The notes beneath the pieces were generated by a model. It saw nothing but the letters and a program-made list of their open reading frames with translations. It made no database searches and had not been told where the DNA came from. A stretch of DNA of 54,904 nt from Ruminococcus sp. (GTDB lineage Bacteria; Bacillota; Clostridia; Oscillospirales; Ruminococcaceae). Position 1 is the first letter of the stretch. The number at the start of each line of letters is the position of its first letter. Location: assembly GCA_021203985.1 (NCBI GenBank), contig JAJQAB010000018.1, positions 1 through 54,904 of the forward strand. Reading direction: 5' to 3'. Both the position numbers and the translations under genes were made by a program. This document shows positions 38,896-49,245 of the stretch, piece after piece.

Positions 38896-41676
38896 TCAAG
38901 CCTTTGCGACCACAGCGGCACAGCGTGCGCACAGGGTCGGATGTGCGGCGTTCTTACCGACCGAATCCAAATACATCCAGCAGCGTTCGCATTTTTCGCC
39001 AGAAGCACGACAAACGGTATAAGTCGTTTCACCCTGATCCACCTTAACGACCTGCACTTCGGAAACGATAAGCACCTTCGCCAGAACTTGGACAGCTTCC
39101 GACAAAATCGCATATTGCGCCGCATCTGCAACGACAATTGTCACAGACGCTTCGAGCGACTTGCCGATCAGCTTTTCGTTCCGCTTATTCTCCAGTTCCT
39201 TGTTGACATCCAAGCGCGTCTGATAAATCAGATCCCACTTTTCTGTGAAGGCGGAATCCTCCGTCATACCGCTTACTTGCGGCATTTCATTTAAGAAAAC
39301 GCTCTTCGCATCATCGGAAGCAGCGTGCGGCAGGTGCTGCCAGATTTCCTCCGCAGTAAAGGAGAGAATCGGTGCGATCAATCGTGTCACCGCGCTCAGA
39401 ATCCGATACATCGTTGTCTGTGCTGCGCGGCGCTGAACCGAATCTTCCGCCTCGCAGTAGAGACGATCCTTGATGATATCCAGATAGAAATTCGACAGAT
39501 CTGTCGTGCAGAAGTTGTGGATGGTGTGGAACACCACATGGAAATCAAACGATTCATAGCCCGCGTGCACTTTCTCGATCACGCGATCCAAGCGCATCAG
39601 CGCCCAGTGATCCAGCTCAAGCAGCTGATCGTCCGACACGCTGTCGCAATCAGGATGGAAGCCATCGCCATTGCCGAGGTTACCCAGGATATACCGCGCG
39701 GTATTCCGAATCTTTTTATACGCGTCAGAGAGCTGTCCCAGAATTTCCTTCGAGATGCGGATATCGGAGTGATAGTCCGAATACGCCACCCACAGGCGGA
39801 GAATATCTGCGCCGTATTTTTGGATAATTTCATCCGGCATCATACCGTTGCCCAGCGACTTTGACATCTTTCTGCCTTCGCCATCGACCACCCAGCCGTG
39901 CGTGCACACGCTTTTATACGGTGCAGTGCCTTTATAGACAACCGATGTCAAAAGCGATGACTGGAACCAGCCGCGGTACTGATCGGCGCCCTCTAAATAA
40001 AGATCCGCCGGCCAACTCAGGCAATCGTATTGTTCCATCACAGCAGAGTGCGACACGCCGCTGTCAAACCAAACGTCCATGATGTCGAATTCCTTCGTGA
40101 ATTCCTGGCAGCCGCATGTACACTGCACCTGCGGCGAAAGAAATTCGGATAATTCCCTTGTCCACCACGCGTCTGCGCCCTCCTTGCGGAACAACGCTGC
40201 AATGTCGTGGATCGTAGTATCATTGACAATCGGCTTTTTGCAGTTTTTACAATAAATAATCGGGATCGGTACGCCCCAGGTACGCTGACGGGAAATGCAC
40301 CAGTCGCTGCGGTCGCGAACCATGCCCTTGATGCGATCCTCGCCCCATTCCGGAATCCACTTCACCTGTTCAATTGCCTGAATTGCCTCATCCTTAAAGC
40401 CCTTCACTGAACAGAACCATTGTTCGGTTGCGCGGTAAATGATCGGTTTATGGCATCGCCAGCAATGCGGATACTGGTGGACGATTTTTTGCGTAGCAAG
40501 CATCGCGCCGCATTCTGTCAGCTTTGCCGCGATCGCACGGTTTGCTTCGGCGGTATCCAAGCCAGCGAATTCGCCTGCCTCTTCGGTTTGACGTCCCTTT
40601 TCATCCATACAAACGAGAATCCCGATCTCGTCATAATTTTTGCAGACCTCAAAGTCCTCTACGCCGTAGCCAGGCGCTGTGTGTACACAGCCCGTACCAC
40701 TTTCGAGTGTAACATGATCGCCGACAATTACCGGGGAAGAACGGTCATAAAGCGGATGCTTGGTTTGAATCCGTTCCAGCTCGCTGCCGAGGAAATTGCC
40801 GACCGTTTCATAGGATTCGATTCCGGCAGCCTGCATCGTTTCTGGAACCAGCTGCGCCGCCATGCAGTAATATGCCTCGCCAACCTTTACAAGCGTATAT
40901 TCATACACCGGACCAACGCAAATTGCCAGGTTACCCGGAATCGTCCATGTCGTGGTCGTCCAAATCACAAAATAGACCTTTTCCTTTGCGATCCCCATCG
41001 CCTCGAAAAGCCCCTTGTCGTCCGTCACCTGGAACTTCACATAGATCGAATCGCACGGATCGTTTTCATATTCAATTTCCGCTTCCGCGAGTGCGGTATT
41101 GCAGTCCGGGCACCAATAAACCGGCTTCAGACCCTTATACATATAGCCGCGCTTTGCCATCTCGCCGAAAATTTCGACCTGACGTGCTTCATATTCCGGC
41201 TTCAGCGTCAAATAAGGGTCACAGTAATGCCCCAGGCTGCCGAGGCGTTTGAACTGTGCCATTTGATTTTGCACATGCGTCATGGCAAAATCCTTGCAGT
41301 GCTTACACAATTCTACCGGAGGAATTGCGCCGTTCTCTACGCCAATCGATTTCATTGCCTTCAACTCGATCGGCAGTCCGTGCGTATCCCAGCCTGGCAC
41401 ATACGGTGCACAAAAGCCGCTCATGTTCTTGTACTTGATAATAAAATCCTTCAGCGTCTTATTCAGGGCAGTGCCCAAATGAATTTCACCATTCGCATAG
41501 GGAGGACCATCGTGCAAAATATAACGCGGCTTCCCCTCGTTTTTTGCAACCATCTGTTCATAGAGGTCCTCGTCCTCCCATTTTTTTAAGGTTTCCGGTT
41601 CCAGCTTCGGCAGATTTCCTCGCATCGGAAAATCTGTCTTGGGCAAATTAATGGTAGAATTGTAATCCTGTAGCAT
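38896..41676 (-). CDS. ileS: Isoleucyl-tRNA synthetase
   Basis: HDGPPYANGEIHLGTALNK (HIGH), KMSKSLGN (KMSKS), C-terminal zinc motif CERCWMYLDSVG...LCARC. Confidence 0.98.
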   Translation of the reverse strand: MLQDYNSTINLPKTDFPMRGNLPKLEPETLKKWEDEDLYEQMVAKNEGKPRYILHDGPPYANGEIHLGTALNKTLKDFIIKYKNMSGFCAPYVPGWDTHGLPIELKAMKSIGVENGAIPPVELCKHCKDFAMTHVQNQMAQFKRLGSLGHYCDPYLTLKPEYEARQVEIFGEMAKRGYMYKGLKPVYWCPDCNTALAEAEIEYENDPCDSIYVKFQVTDDKGLFEAMGIAKEKVYFVIWTTTTWTIPGNLAICVGPVYEYTLVKVGEAYYCMAAQLVPETMQAAGIESYETVGNFLGSELERIQTKHPLYDRSSPVIVGDHVTLESGTGCVHTAPGYGVEDFEVCKNYDEIGILVCMDEKGRQTEEAGEFAGLDTAEANRAIAAKLTECGAMLATQKIVHQYPHCWRCHKPIIYRATEQWFCSVKGFKDEAIQAIEQVKWIPEWGEDRIKGMVRDRSDWCISRQRTWGVPIPIIYCKNCKKPIVNDTTIHDIAALFRKEGADAWWTRELSEFLSPQVQCTCGCQEFTKEFDIMDVWFDSGVSHSAVMEQYDCLSWPADLYLEGADQYRGWFQSSLLTSVVYKGTAPYKSVCTHGWVVDGEGRKMSKSLGNGMMPDEIIQKYGADILRLWVAYSDYHSDIRISKEILGQLSDAYKKIRNTARYILGNLGNGDGFHPDCDSVSDDQLLELDHWALMRLDRVIEKVHAGYESFDFHVVFHTIHNFCTTDLSNFYLDIIKDRLYCEAEDSVQRRAAQTTMYRILSAVTRLIAPILSFTAEEIWQHLPHAASDDAKSVFLNEMPQVSGMTEDSAFTEKWDLIYQTRLDVNKELENKRNEKLIGKSLEASVTIVVADAAQYAILSEAVQVLAKVLIVSEVQVVKVDQGETTYTVCRASGEKCERCWMYLDSVGKNAAHPTLCARCAAVVAKA

Positions 41677-41754
41677 AACGTGTCCGGCTTTTCCTACATG
41701 AAAAAAGCCGCTCCTTTCCCTGAAATAATTAAGGCAGCACCGTACGGCATTGCC

Positions 41755-41778
41755 AAAAATCTGCCCCCACAAGCAGAT
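41755..41778 (-). terminator. Probable terminator between divIVA and ileS
   Basis: Minus strand ATCTGCTTGTGGGGGCAGATTTTT. Confidence 0.55.
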
Positions 41779-41918
41779 ATGCGCATCTTTTCGAAAAACG
41801 TCACATCAGACTTCGCTTAAGGCAACCCATTTTTCGCGATGTCCTACAAAACGATGCTCGAAAGTCCGCACATATTTCTTGTAAAGGCAGATCCTGAAAT
41901 ATACGTCTAACGTGTCGG

Positions 41919-42551
41919 TTATTCCGCGTCATCTGCATCCTGCAGGTCGCCAAACCGTGAATCATAAGCGCCCTGAATTTCCTTTGTAGAGAACTGCCCA
42001 GCGCTAAACGAATCGGATGCACCAGCTGATGCTTCCTCTTCGGGTTCTTCTGCAATGCCGAATGTACGATCGTCCTCTTCCGGCATTGCCGAAAGCATAT
42101 TCAGATGATCCTTATACATATCAAACAGTGCCTTCTTAAAATCTGCAACCTGCTTTCTAGCAGCCGCAAGCTTCTGGTTCTCTGCTTCGATTTCTGCTTC
42201 ATTTTTTTCAATCAGCGCATCATGCTGTACCGTTACCTCGTCAATCATTGCATCCGCCTTTTCCTTTGCCTTTGCAATAATTTCCTCTGCACGGTCATTT
42301 GCTTCTGCGACAATACGGTGTCCTTCCTTCTGCGCATCAAGCAGTGCATCCTTCAATGCATCTTCATCGCGCATGTACTCCCGCACCTTGTCCGCGAGAA
42401 CCTGGATCTTGTTATTGCTGTCCTCGAGTTCCTGCTGTGCGATTTCCACTTCCTCTTCGAGCTTATTCAGAAACTCGTCGATGTTTTCCTGCTTGTATCC
42501 AAATGCAGCCTTCTCAAACCGCAATTCATGGATTTCACTTGCACTAATCAT
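41919..42551 (-). CDS. divIVA: DivIVA domain-containing cell-division/polarity protein
   Basis: MISASEIHELRFEKAAFGYKQENIDEFLNKLEEEVE followed by coiled coil. Confidence 0.92.
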   Translation of the reverse strand: MISASEIHELRFEKAAFGYKQENIDEFLNKLEEEVEIAQQELEDSNNKIQVLADKVREYMRDEDALKDALLDAQKEGHRIVAEANDRAEEIIAKAKEKADAMIDEVTVQHDALIEKNEAEIEAENQKLAAARKQVADFKKALFDMYKDHLNMLSAMPEEDDRTFGIAEEPEEEASAGASDSFSAGQFSTKEIQGAYDSRFGDLQDADDAE

Positions 42552-42564
42552 GGGTAATCTCCTC

Positions 42565-43320
42565 TCATTGGTATTTTTGAATCGTTATATGATATCTCCC
42601 TTTTCGGGTTACGCCGTCAAGCGCGTCAATTCGAAACTTTCCATAGCCGCGAATTGAAAAGACGTCCCCGACCTGCATCAAAGCAGAAGGAATCTCTACC
42701 ATTGTATGACAGCGCATCAGCCGTCCCTGCCGGATCAGCTGGGCAGCCTTTTCACGGCTCAAGCGCGTCACAAACGCAGCGATTGCATCCGCACGCAGGG
42801 ATGCAACAGTTCCGCACAGCGCCGTAAACGTAGTCTGTGCGGTAAGAGAAACGGGAGCATCGTCTGAAACCGATACGCCAACACGTCCGACCCGGCATAC
42901 CTCCTGCATCACAACCGATGCCACATGGCGACACACAAACATCTGTGCCATATGCGGGGCAATCAGAATATCTCCAATCCGATCGCACTCCACATTGCAC
43001 GCCATCAGCGTCCCTAAGAAATCGCAATGCTCCGGGCGCAACGATGCGCGATAGGTAAACATAAGGCACGCAATCGGAAATTGCTCCAGCAGTACCGGCA
43101 CAGTCTCCGGCGTAAAGCAAAGCATCACGCATGCGGCGTTTTCCACGCCGCCCCATGCCAAACAGGTCACACCCGCAGACGCAGCGATTTTTTGCGCGGC
43201 AGCCTGATCCTCCTGTGGGAGGAAGTTTGTAAAATACGGGCGCTGATCGCGGAAGCTGTGCAGTGCTAGATCACGCCAATGCTGATCAATTAGCTGCTGT
43301 GCGTTCCGGTCGGACTTCAT
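42565..43320 (-). CDS. YlmH family RNA-binding protein (S4 domain)
   Basis: 254 aa; C-terminal S4 domain (LSREKAAQLIRQGRLMRCHTMVEIPSALMQVGDVFSIRGYGKFRI); position in the division cluster. Confidence 0.9.
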   Translation of the reverse strand: MKSDRNAQQLIDQHWRDLALHSFRDQRPYFTNFLPQEDQAAAQKIAASAGVTCLAWGGVENAACVMLCFTPETVPVLLEQFPIACLMFTYRASLRPEHCDFLGTLMACNVECDRIGDILIAPHMAQMFVCRHVASVVMQEVCRVGRVGVSVSDDAPVSLTAQTTFTALCGTVASLRADAIAAFVTRLSREKAAQLIRQGRLMRCHTMVEIPSALMQVGDVFSIRGYGKFRIDALDGVTRKGRYHITIQKYQ

Positions 43321-43335
43321 GCTGTGCACCGAAAA

Positions 43336-43824
43336 TCAGACCAAACCGCTGTCCTGCAGTTCGCCCACAATATCATCTCCATCGAAGCCGACATTTTGCG
43401 GGATAATCAGGAACGTCTGATTTGCGATCGGACGAATCCGGCCGTGCATTGCATAAGCCGCGCCGACTACAAAGTCAATAATCCGGCGCTTGTCCGGTTC
43501 CTGAATGCCCTCGAGGTTCAGAACAACCGTCTTATTCTGCATCAGAAAATCCGCAACCTTTTTAGAGTCCGCAGTATACGTGGTCGCCTTCACTAAAACG
43601 ACCTGAAACTGTGCCGTTGCCTTGATTGTCGCATAGCGCTCTCTTCTTCTGTCGCGTCCCTCATCATAAGCGGACGATGCAGAAGTTCTGGCATAGCTTC
43701 CGGAAGAGCCGACTGCAGACGGTGATGATGCAGTCTCTGTCTCAGACGAAGCAGCACTCGGTGTTTCGAGATCGTCCTCTTCGGCCGGCATAAAGAAATT
43801 TTTTAAGGTATCCATTACATTCAT
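43336..43824 (-). CDS. sepF: Cell division protein SepF
   Basis: FQVVLVKATTYTADSKKVADFLMQNKTVVLNLEGIQEPDKRRIIDFVVGAAYAMHGRIRPI. Confidence 0.94.
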   Translation of the reverse strand: MNVMDTLKNFFMPAEEDDLETPSAASSETETASSPSAVGSSGSYARTSASSAYDEGRDRRRERYATIKATAQFQVVLVKATTYTADSKKVADFLMQNKTVVLNLEGIQEPDKRRIIDFVVGAAYAMHGRIRPIANQTFLIIPQNVGFDGDDIVGELQDSGLV

Positions 43825-43935
43825 GATTTGCTCCATTCTCCGCACAAGTCGATATTCATATCCAGTCACACCGTACATTATGTGCGGCTACGGCACGACC
43901 AATTCATCACACACATCAGGATGGCAGATAGTGAT

Positions 43936-44640
43936 TTACAAATATGTTCTCACCCCGAACAGCGCAGTGCCAATTCGAACCATTGTTGATCCATAACGGA
44001 TCGCGGCGGCATAATCGCCAGACATACCCATCGACAAAATCTCCATATCTATATTATCCATTTTTTTGGATGAAATGTCAAGATAAAGCTGCTGCATTTT
44101 CGAAAGAAATTTTTCGTTTCCCTCTGCCGGTGGGATTGTCATCAATCCTTTCACACGAATATGCGGCATTTGTCCCACTTCAAGCAGCAGATCTTCGAGC
44201 CGGTCGGGCGAAACGCCGCTCTTGGACGCTTCGCCGCCGACATTGACTTCAATCAATATATTTTGCGTTTTCTGCACGCGTGCTGCATACCGGTCGATTT
44301 CTGCGGCCAGGTGCACACTGTCCACCGAATGGATCAGTGCCATATCCTCAATGATATACTTCACTTTATTCGTTTGCAGATGTCCGATAAAGTGTACCTG
44401 TGCCTGTGGTGCGTAAAAATCCTTCTTGGAAAGATATTCCTGCACACGATTTTCGCCCAAAACGCGAACACCGCAGTCAATTGCGTGATTCACCGCCTCC
44501 GGCGCAACTGTTTTCGTCACTGCCATCAGCGTAATCGCATCGGAAGGGCGGCGATACTTCGCTTTGGCTTCTTCCATTTCATAGATGATCTGCTGATAAT
44601 TCTCATCGATATACGCAAAACTAGTTTCCATTTGCATCAA
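43936..44640 (-). CDS. YggS family pyridoxal phosphate homeostasis protein
   Basis: LMAVTKTVAPEAVNHAIDCGVRVLGENRVQEYLSKKDFY...HFIGHLQTNKVKYI...LSMGMSGDYAAAIRYGSTMVRIGTALFG. Confidence 0.95.
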   Translation of the reverse strand: MMQMETSFAYIDENYQQIIYEMEEAKAKYRRPSDAITLMAVTKTVAPEAVNHAIDCGVRVLGENRVQEYLSKKDFYAPQAQVHFIGHLQTNKVKYIIEDMALIHSVDSVHLAAEIDRYAARVQKTQNILIEVNVGGEASKSGVSPDRLEDLLLEVGQMPHIRVKGLMTIPPAEGNEKFLSKMQQLYLDISSKKMDNIDMEILSMGMSGDYAAAIRYGSTMVRIGTALFGVRTYL

Positions 44641-45901
44641 TCCCTTCTACAATAATAGAATCGTACAGCATCAAATAGCCATCGCCGGCGTTGAGATTAG
44701 AAAGCACATAATCCTCGCCTTCATATATGACGTCCAATTGCCGAAAGACAATTTCTTCGCCGTCCTCGACATAAACGCCGCGGCAGTTCACAACCTTTGT
44801 CGTTTCTTCGCCGGTTTCTTCATCCACAACTGTGGTTTCCACATCCTGAAAGCGAATTGCATCGCGCGGAACCTGAATCCCCTCGTATTCGCCCAGTACT
44901 ATTTCCACATGGTCGACCCGATTTTGTACAAAATCAGAAACCATCGTTTCACAGTGCAGCACAACCATCACATCATCCGTTTCTTCACAGGTGCGAAGTT
45001 CTTCGATCATTGCCGTTGCCTCCGCAGAAGAGGTCAAAACGCGAAGTGTCACAGTGTCACCGACCTGATATTTCAGATCCTGATTGTCAATCATTCCCAG
45101 CATATACCAGTCATACGCCGCAATCGTCTTACCGATCACGCCGTCTGATTCTGTGGAGTCCGTGGAATCAGAATCCGCATCGAGCACCTGCTGTAAAAGC
45201 TCCGGCGTAATGTCATCCAGCTTCTCGATCGTCAGCTTTGACTCATAGCCGTCAACATGACTTACAAAATACGCGGCGCTTTCCGCAGTAATGCTTCCAA
45301 TCTGGTCGCTGGTTTCTGCTTCTAGGGACGTGATTTCATCAGTCAGCGCGGAAATCTGATCGGCAAACGAAACCTCACCGTCACTGATGACGATCTGATA
45401 AGTGCTGTATGCCTCCAGAAATTCTTCCTCTGCAAGTGCAATTGCGTCATAGTCTTCCTGGTCCTTATAGAAAACGATTTCTTTATAATATTCGGTGAAC
45501 TGGCGTGACAGCGTTTCCGGCTGTGCCTGTTCCAGCGTCCCGACATTCGAAATCCGTTCTAAGACATCGAGCTTTTCCTGTAGCGTATTGATCTGCTGCT
45601 GCGCTTCGATTGCCGATTCGTCCGCATAGATCTGTGCGATCACGTCCCCGACCGCAGCCTTTCCGCCGTCTGAGATCTGATAGCTGACAGCGCCCTCGCA
45701 GTCATAGGTCAAAATCGTTTCATCGCGCACGTAAATGCCGTCAAAGATCTTCGATTCGTCAGCCGTTGCACGAATTGCAGTTTCTGTCTCATAGCTTGTA
45801 TCGACAAAGTGATACATAATTGTACACACAGTCACAAGCACCGAGGCAGAGAGCAGCACCAACAAGACGTTGGTCATTTTACTGCCAGAATTCATCGCCA
45901 T
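44621..45901 (-). CDS. HlyD-type periplasmic adaptor/membrane-fusion-like protein
   Basis: N-terminal TM helix, biotinyl-lipoyl-like half motifs (GIYVRDETILTYDCEGAVSYQISDGGKAAVGDVIAQIY), coiled coil, C-terminal beta domain. Confidence 0.75.
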   Translation of the reverse strand: MAMNSGSKMTNVLLVLLSASVLVTVCTIMYHFVDTSYETETAIRATADESKIFDGIYVRDETILTYDCEGAVSYQISDGGKAAVGDVIAQIYADESAIEAQQQINTLQEKLDVLERISNVGTLEQAQPETLSRQFTEYYKEIVFYKDQEDYDAIALAEEEFLEAYSTYQIVISDGEVSFADQISALTDEITSLEAETSDQIGSITAESAAYFVSHVDGYESKLTIEKLDDITPELLQQVLDADSDSTDSTESDGVIGKTIAAYDWYMLGMIDNQDLKYQVGDTVTLRVLTSSAEATAMIEELRTCEETDDVMVVLHCETMVSDFVQNRVDHVEIVLGEYEGIQVPRDAIRFQDVETTVVDEETGEETTKVVNCRGVYVEDGEEIVFRQLDVIYEGEDYVLSNLNAGDGYLMLYDSIIVEGIDANGN

Positions 45902-45907
45902 TGCGCA

Positions 45908-46183
45908 TCACCCAAGAATCATGTCATCGTATGCCTGTTCCGCATCGTCATCCCGCAACTCTTGATCGAGTAAGGAAATGGCGCGTGACGGAACAATGGT
46001 GGAAATTGCGTGCTTGTACACCAAGTATTGCTTTCCGTCACAGTCCAGAATGACAACGTAGTTATCGAACCCCTTTACAGTTCCTTTAAACTGATACCCG
46101 TTGGTCAAAAAAAACGTGGCCCTGATTTTTTCTCTCCGTGCCTGATTTAAAAACACATCCTGCAGCTTTATCGATTTATTCAT
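45908..46183 (-). CDS. hfq: RNA chaperone Hfq
   Basis: [63 protein letters not shown]. Confidence 0.96.
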   Translation of the reverse strand: MNKSIKLQDVFLNQARREKIRATFFLTNGYQFKGTVKGFDNYVVILDCDGKQYLVYKHAISTIVPSRAISLLDQELRDDDAEQAYDDMILG

Positions 46184-46254
46184 GTTGAGTCTCCTTTTTC
46201 ATATTGTCTTATAGAAGCCCTCTGTGTTCGACAAGCAAGCTCACACAAGAAAAC

Positions 46255-47220
46255 TTACTTTATATTATAACACATAAAATTTGTTTTGGCTATCATTTTT
46301 TGACATTTTTCCCAGATTTCCGTTTTCTTGTCGAATTTGCTGAGAATTATCCACTGAATTTGGTCATTTTTGCGAAACCATGTCAATTGCCGCTTGGCAT
46401 AATGACGCGTTTCCTGCTTGATTTTGGCAATACACGATGCCAAAGGCGCTTCATTTTTGAAATACGGGATCAGTTCCTTATAGCCGATCGCGTGACACGC
46501 AGTGGACACTGGTGCGCTTTGATAAACCGCATACGCTTCTTCAACTAAACCGTCTTCCACCATCCGATCGACACGCGCGTTAATCCGGTCATACAGCACC
46601 TCGCGATCTGCATAAGTCAGACCGATCTGCAGCGACTGGTACGGGCTTGGGACGGTATGGCTCTGTGTCTTGCACGCCGTAAACGTTTTCCCAGAGACAA
46701 GGCAGACCTCCAACGCTCGAACCACGCGAACCAGATTATTCGGATGGATTTCTTCCGCCGCCTGACGGTCAAGTGCCGCGAGACGATCGTGCAGTGCCTG
46801 ATTGCCATTTTCCTTGGCATACACCAAGAGCGATTGCCGCAGCTGCGGATTCTGGGGCGTTTCTGCAAGCTGCACATTGGAAAGCAGTGATGAGACATAA
46901 AGCCCAGTCCCGCCCACCAAAATGGGCAGATGCCCTCGGGCATCGATCTCGGCGATCACGGGCTTTGCCATCGACAGATAATCCACTACGCTAAAAGACA
47001 CATCCATTGGCACGCAGCCGATCAAATGATGGACAATCCCATGACGCTCCTGCGGTGTCGGCTTTGCCGTTGCGATATCCAGCCCGGTATAGATCTGCAT
47101 GGAATCAGCAGAAACTACCTCGCCGTGATATTGCTGTGACAGCATCACGCCAAGCGCCGTCTTTCCGGAGGCGGTCGGTCCGACCACCGCGAGCAGCGGA
47201 ATCTTTTTGTCCTCTGTCAT
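46255..47220 (-). CDS. miaA: tRNA dimethylallyltransferase
   Basis: VVGPTASGKTALGVMLSQQYHGEVVSADSMQIYTGLDIATAKPT. Confidence 0.97.
   Translation of the reverse strand: MTEDKKIPLLAVVGPTASGKTALGVMLSQQYHGEVVSADSMQIYTGLDIATAKPTPQERHGIVHHLIGCVPMDVSFSVVDYLSMAKPVIAEIDARGHLPILVGGTGLYVSSLLSNVQLAETPQNPQLRQSLLVYAKENGNQALHDRLAALDRQAAEEIHPNNLVRVVRALEVCLVSGKTFTACKTQSHTVPSPYQSLQIGLTYADREVLYDRINARVDRMVEDGLVEEAYAVYQSAPVSTACHAIGYKELIPYFKNEAPLASCIAKIKQETRHYAKRQLTWFRKNDQIQWIILSKFDKKTEIWEKCQKMIAKTNFMCYNIK
46264..46292 (-). promoter_or_regulatory. Possible internal promoter for hfq within the miaA 3' end
   Basis: TAGCCA-N17-TATAAT on the minus strand. Confidence 0.4.
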
Positions 47221-47224
47221 GCTT

Positions 47225-49193
47225 TCACGTCCTTTGAAACTGTTTTTCCATATCGCTCTTCCGAATCACAAACATCACCGGTTTGCCATGCGAACAGTGC
47301 CGCACATGCTCATCCTCCCAGACCTGCTGTGCGAGCCTTTGCAGCTCTTGCAGGCTGGTATGATCGCCAGCGCGAATGGCAGATTTACATGCGATCGTAT
47401 GCAGCATATCCTGAAACGCGTAAATTTGCGAATCTGCTTTCCCGAGCATCAGATTTTGTGCAATTTCTGCGATCACTTCATCCATATTCATTTCCAAAAC
47501 AAAGGCAGGCACAGCGCGTGTCAGCAGCCGCGGCGGCGTACTGCAGTCAAAGGAAAATCCCATGGCATCGAGTTGTTCCAGATGATCCTGCACCGCAGAA
47601 AACTCATCCATCGACAGCAGCGTTTCAATCGGCCGCAGCAGCATCTGGCTGGTTTGCTTGGATGCGCCGGATTGCAGCTGTTCAAAAATCACACGCTCAT
47701 GCGCCGCATGCTTATCGAAAATCAGCAACTGCTCCGGCTCATCGCATTCCGCCAAAATATAATTCTGGAAGATCTCGCCCAGCACGCGCAGTTTCCCCTG
47801 CGGCTTCTGCGGTACAGCGGAAGGCGGCAACGCTTCGGGTTTTGGATTTGCTGCAAAAGAGCTTTGACTTAAAAAATGATACGCACCGAGCGATTCCGGC
47901 ATGTCCTTTTGCGGCGCTTCCGGTGCTTGCGCAGTCTGGTCGGTCTGCGGCGGCGTTTCTGTTCGTACGGGCGGTGGAGCTGATCGGTGCGTTTCCGGCG
48001 GTTTCCTGTGTGCTTGCACAGAAATCAATGCCTGTGGTGAAACAAGCGGGGAAACCGAATCCCGATAGGAGGGCGGCGGCGATTCATCTGGTGGCGTTTC
48101 TGTCGTCTTCGGCAGTGCTGGCTGTACAAACTGCGGATCAGGATGCTCTGGCTTCGTCCAGTCCTGCTGTACTGCGCGTTCCATTTGGAAATCGTAAATC
48201 AGTCCGTTTTGCATCAGCGCATTTTTCACCGCAAAAAAAGAAGCAATCCATCACCGCCTTTTCCTATGAGAAGCGCACTTCTGCTTTTGTCGGGTGAATA
48301 TTCACATCCACCTGCGGCGGCGGCACATCCAGCATCAGAACGCAGGTCGGAAACTTCCCCACCATAATCAAATTCTGATACGCATTCTCCAGCGCCACAC
48401 TGCACTGTCTAGAGCACACATAGCGGCCGTTAACGAAGAAATTCTGAAACGCACGGTTCGCTCTGGAATAGAGCGGTTTCCCGGCAAAGCCGCGTACGCG
48501 ATATACCCCATCGCTGTAGTCGACCGGAATCAGATCATGTGCAAACTCCTTGCCGCACACCGCATAGATTGCCGCATAAAGATCACCGCTGCCGTCTGTG
48601 TGAAATTCCGTCCGATTATCCCGGATCATCCGGAAGGCAATTTCCAGGTGTGGCAAGGCGATTTTTTGTACAATCTGGCTGACTGCGTTCGCCTCTGTCA
48701 CATCGCGTTTCATAAACTTTTGCCGAACCGGCACGTTGTAGAACAAATCGCGAATAATCAGCGTTGTTCCATCCGGGCATCCCGTTTGCTCCGGCTTGCC
48801 GGGGACACTGCCCTCTATGAAAAAGCTTGTGCCATAGGTATCACCTTTTCGCTTGGTCAGAACCGTCACCTTCGAAACTGCCGCCACCGATGCCAGAGCC
48901 TCTCCGCGAAAGCCGAGCGTGAAAATCTGGTTGAGATCCTCCTTCTCAGTAATCTTACTTGTGGCGTGGCACAAAAAAGCCGTCTCCACCTCATCGGGCG
49001 CCATACCGCAGCCATCGTCCACAATGCGCATATAAGCAACGCCGTCGCGCTTAATCTCGACCGTAATATGCCTTGCATTGGCATCAATCGCATTTTCTAC
49101 CAATTCCTTGACCACAGACGATGGTCGTTCGATCACTTCGCCGGCAGCGATCAATTCTGAAATTTCTTTTCGCAACACAGCAATATGTGACAT
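47225..49193 (-). pseudogene. mutL: DNA mismatch repair protein MutL, disrupted by TAG (48264-48266) and a frameshift in a 7-nt homopolymer (48233-48239)
   Basis: N-part [38 protein letters not shown]...VNIHPTKAEVRFS*EKAVMDCFF; continues in another frame as (FAV)KNALMQNGLIYDFQ...LGEIFQNYILAECDEPEQLLIFDKHAAHERVIFEQL. Confidence 0.93.
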
Positions 49194-49245
49194 CGCAAGC
49201 ACCTTCTTTCCGGTTCAATTTTTTCTAAGGTAGCACCGCGCCGTT

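Noticed and set aside
41677-41918. T-box riboswitch upstream of ileS
   Set aside because: No T-box core (GGTGGNACCGCG-like) on the minus strand. The AAGGCAGCACCG similarity is on the wrong strand and has no specifier-loop architecture.
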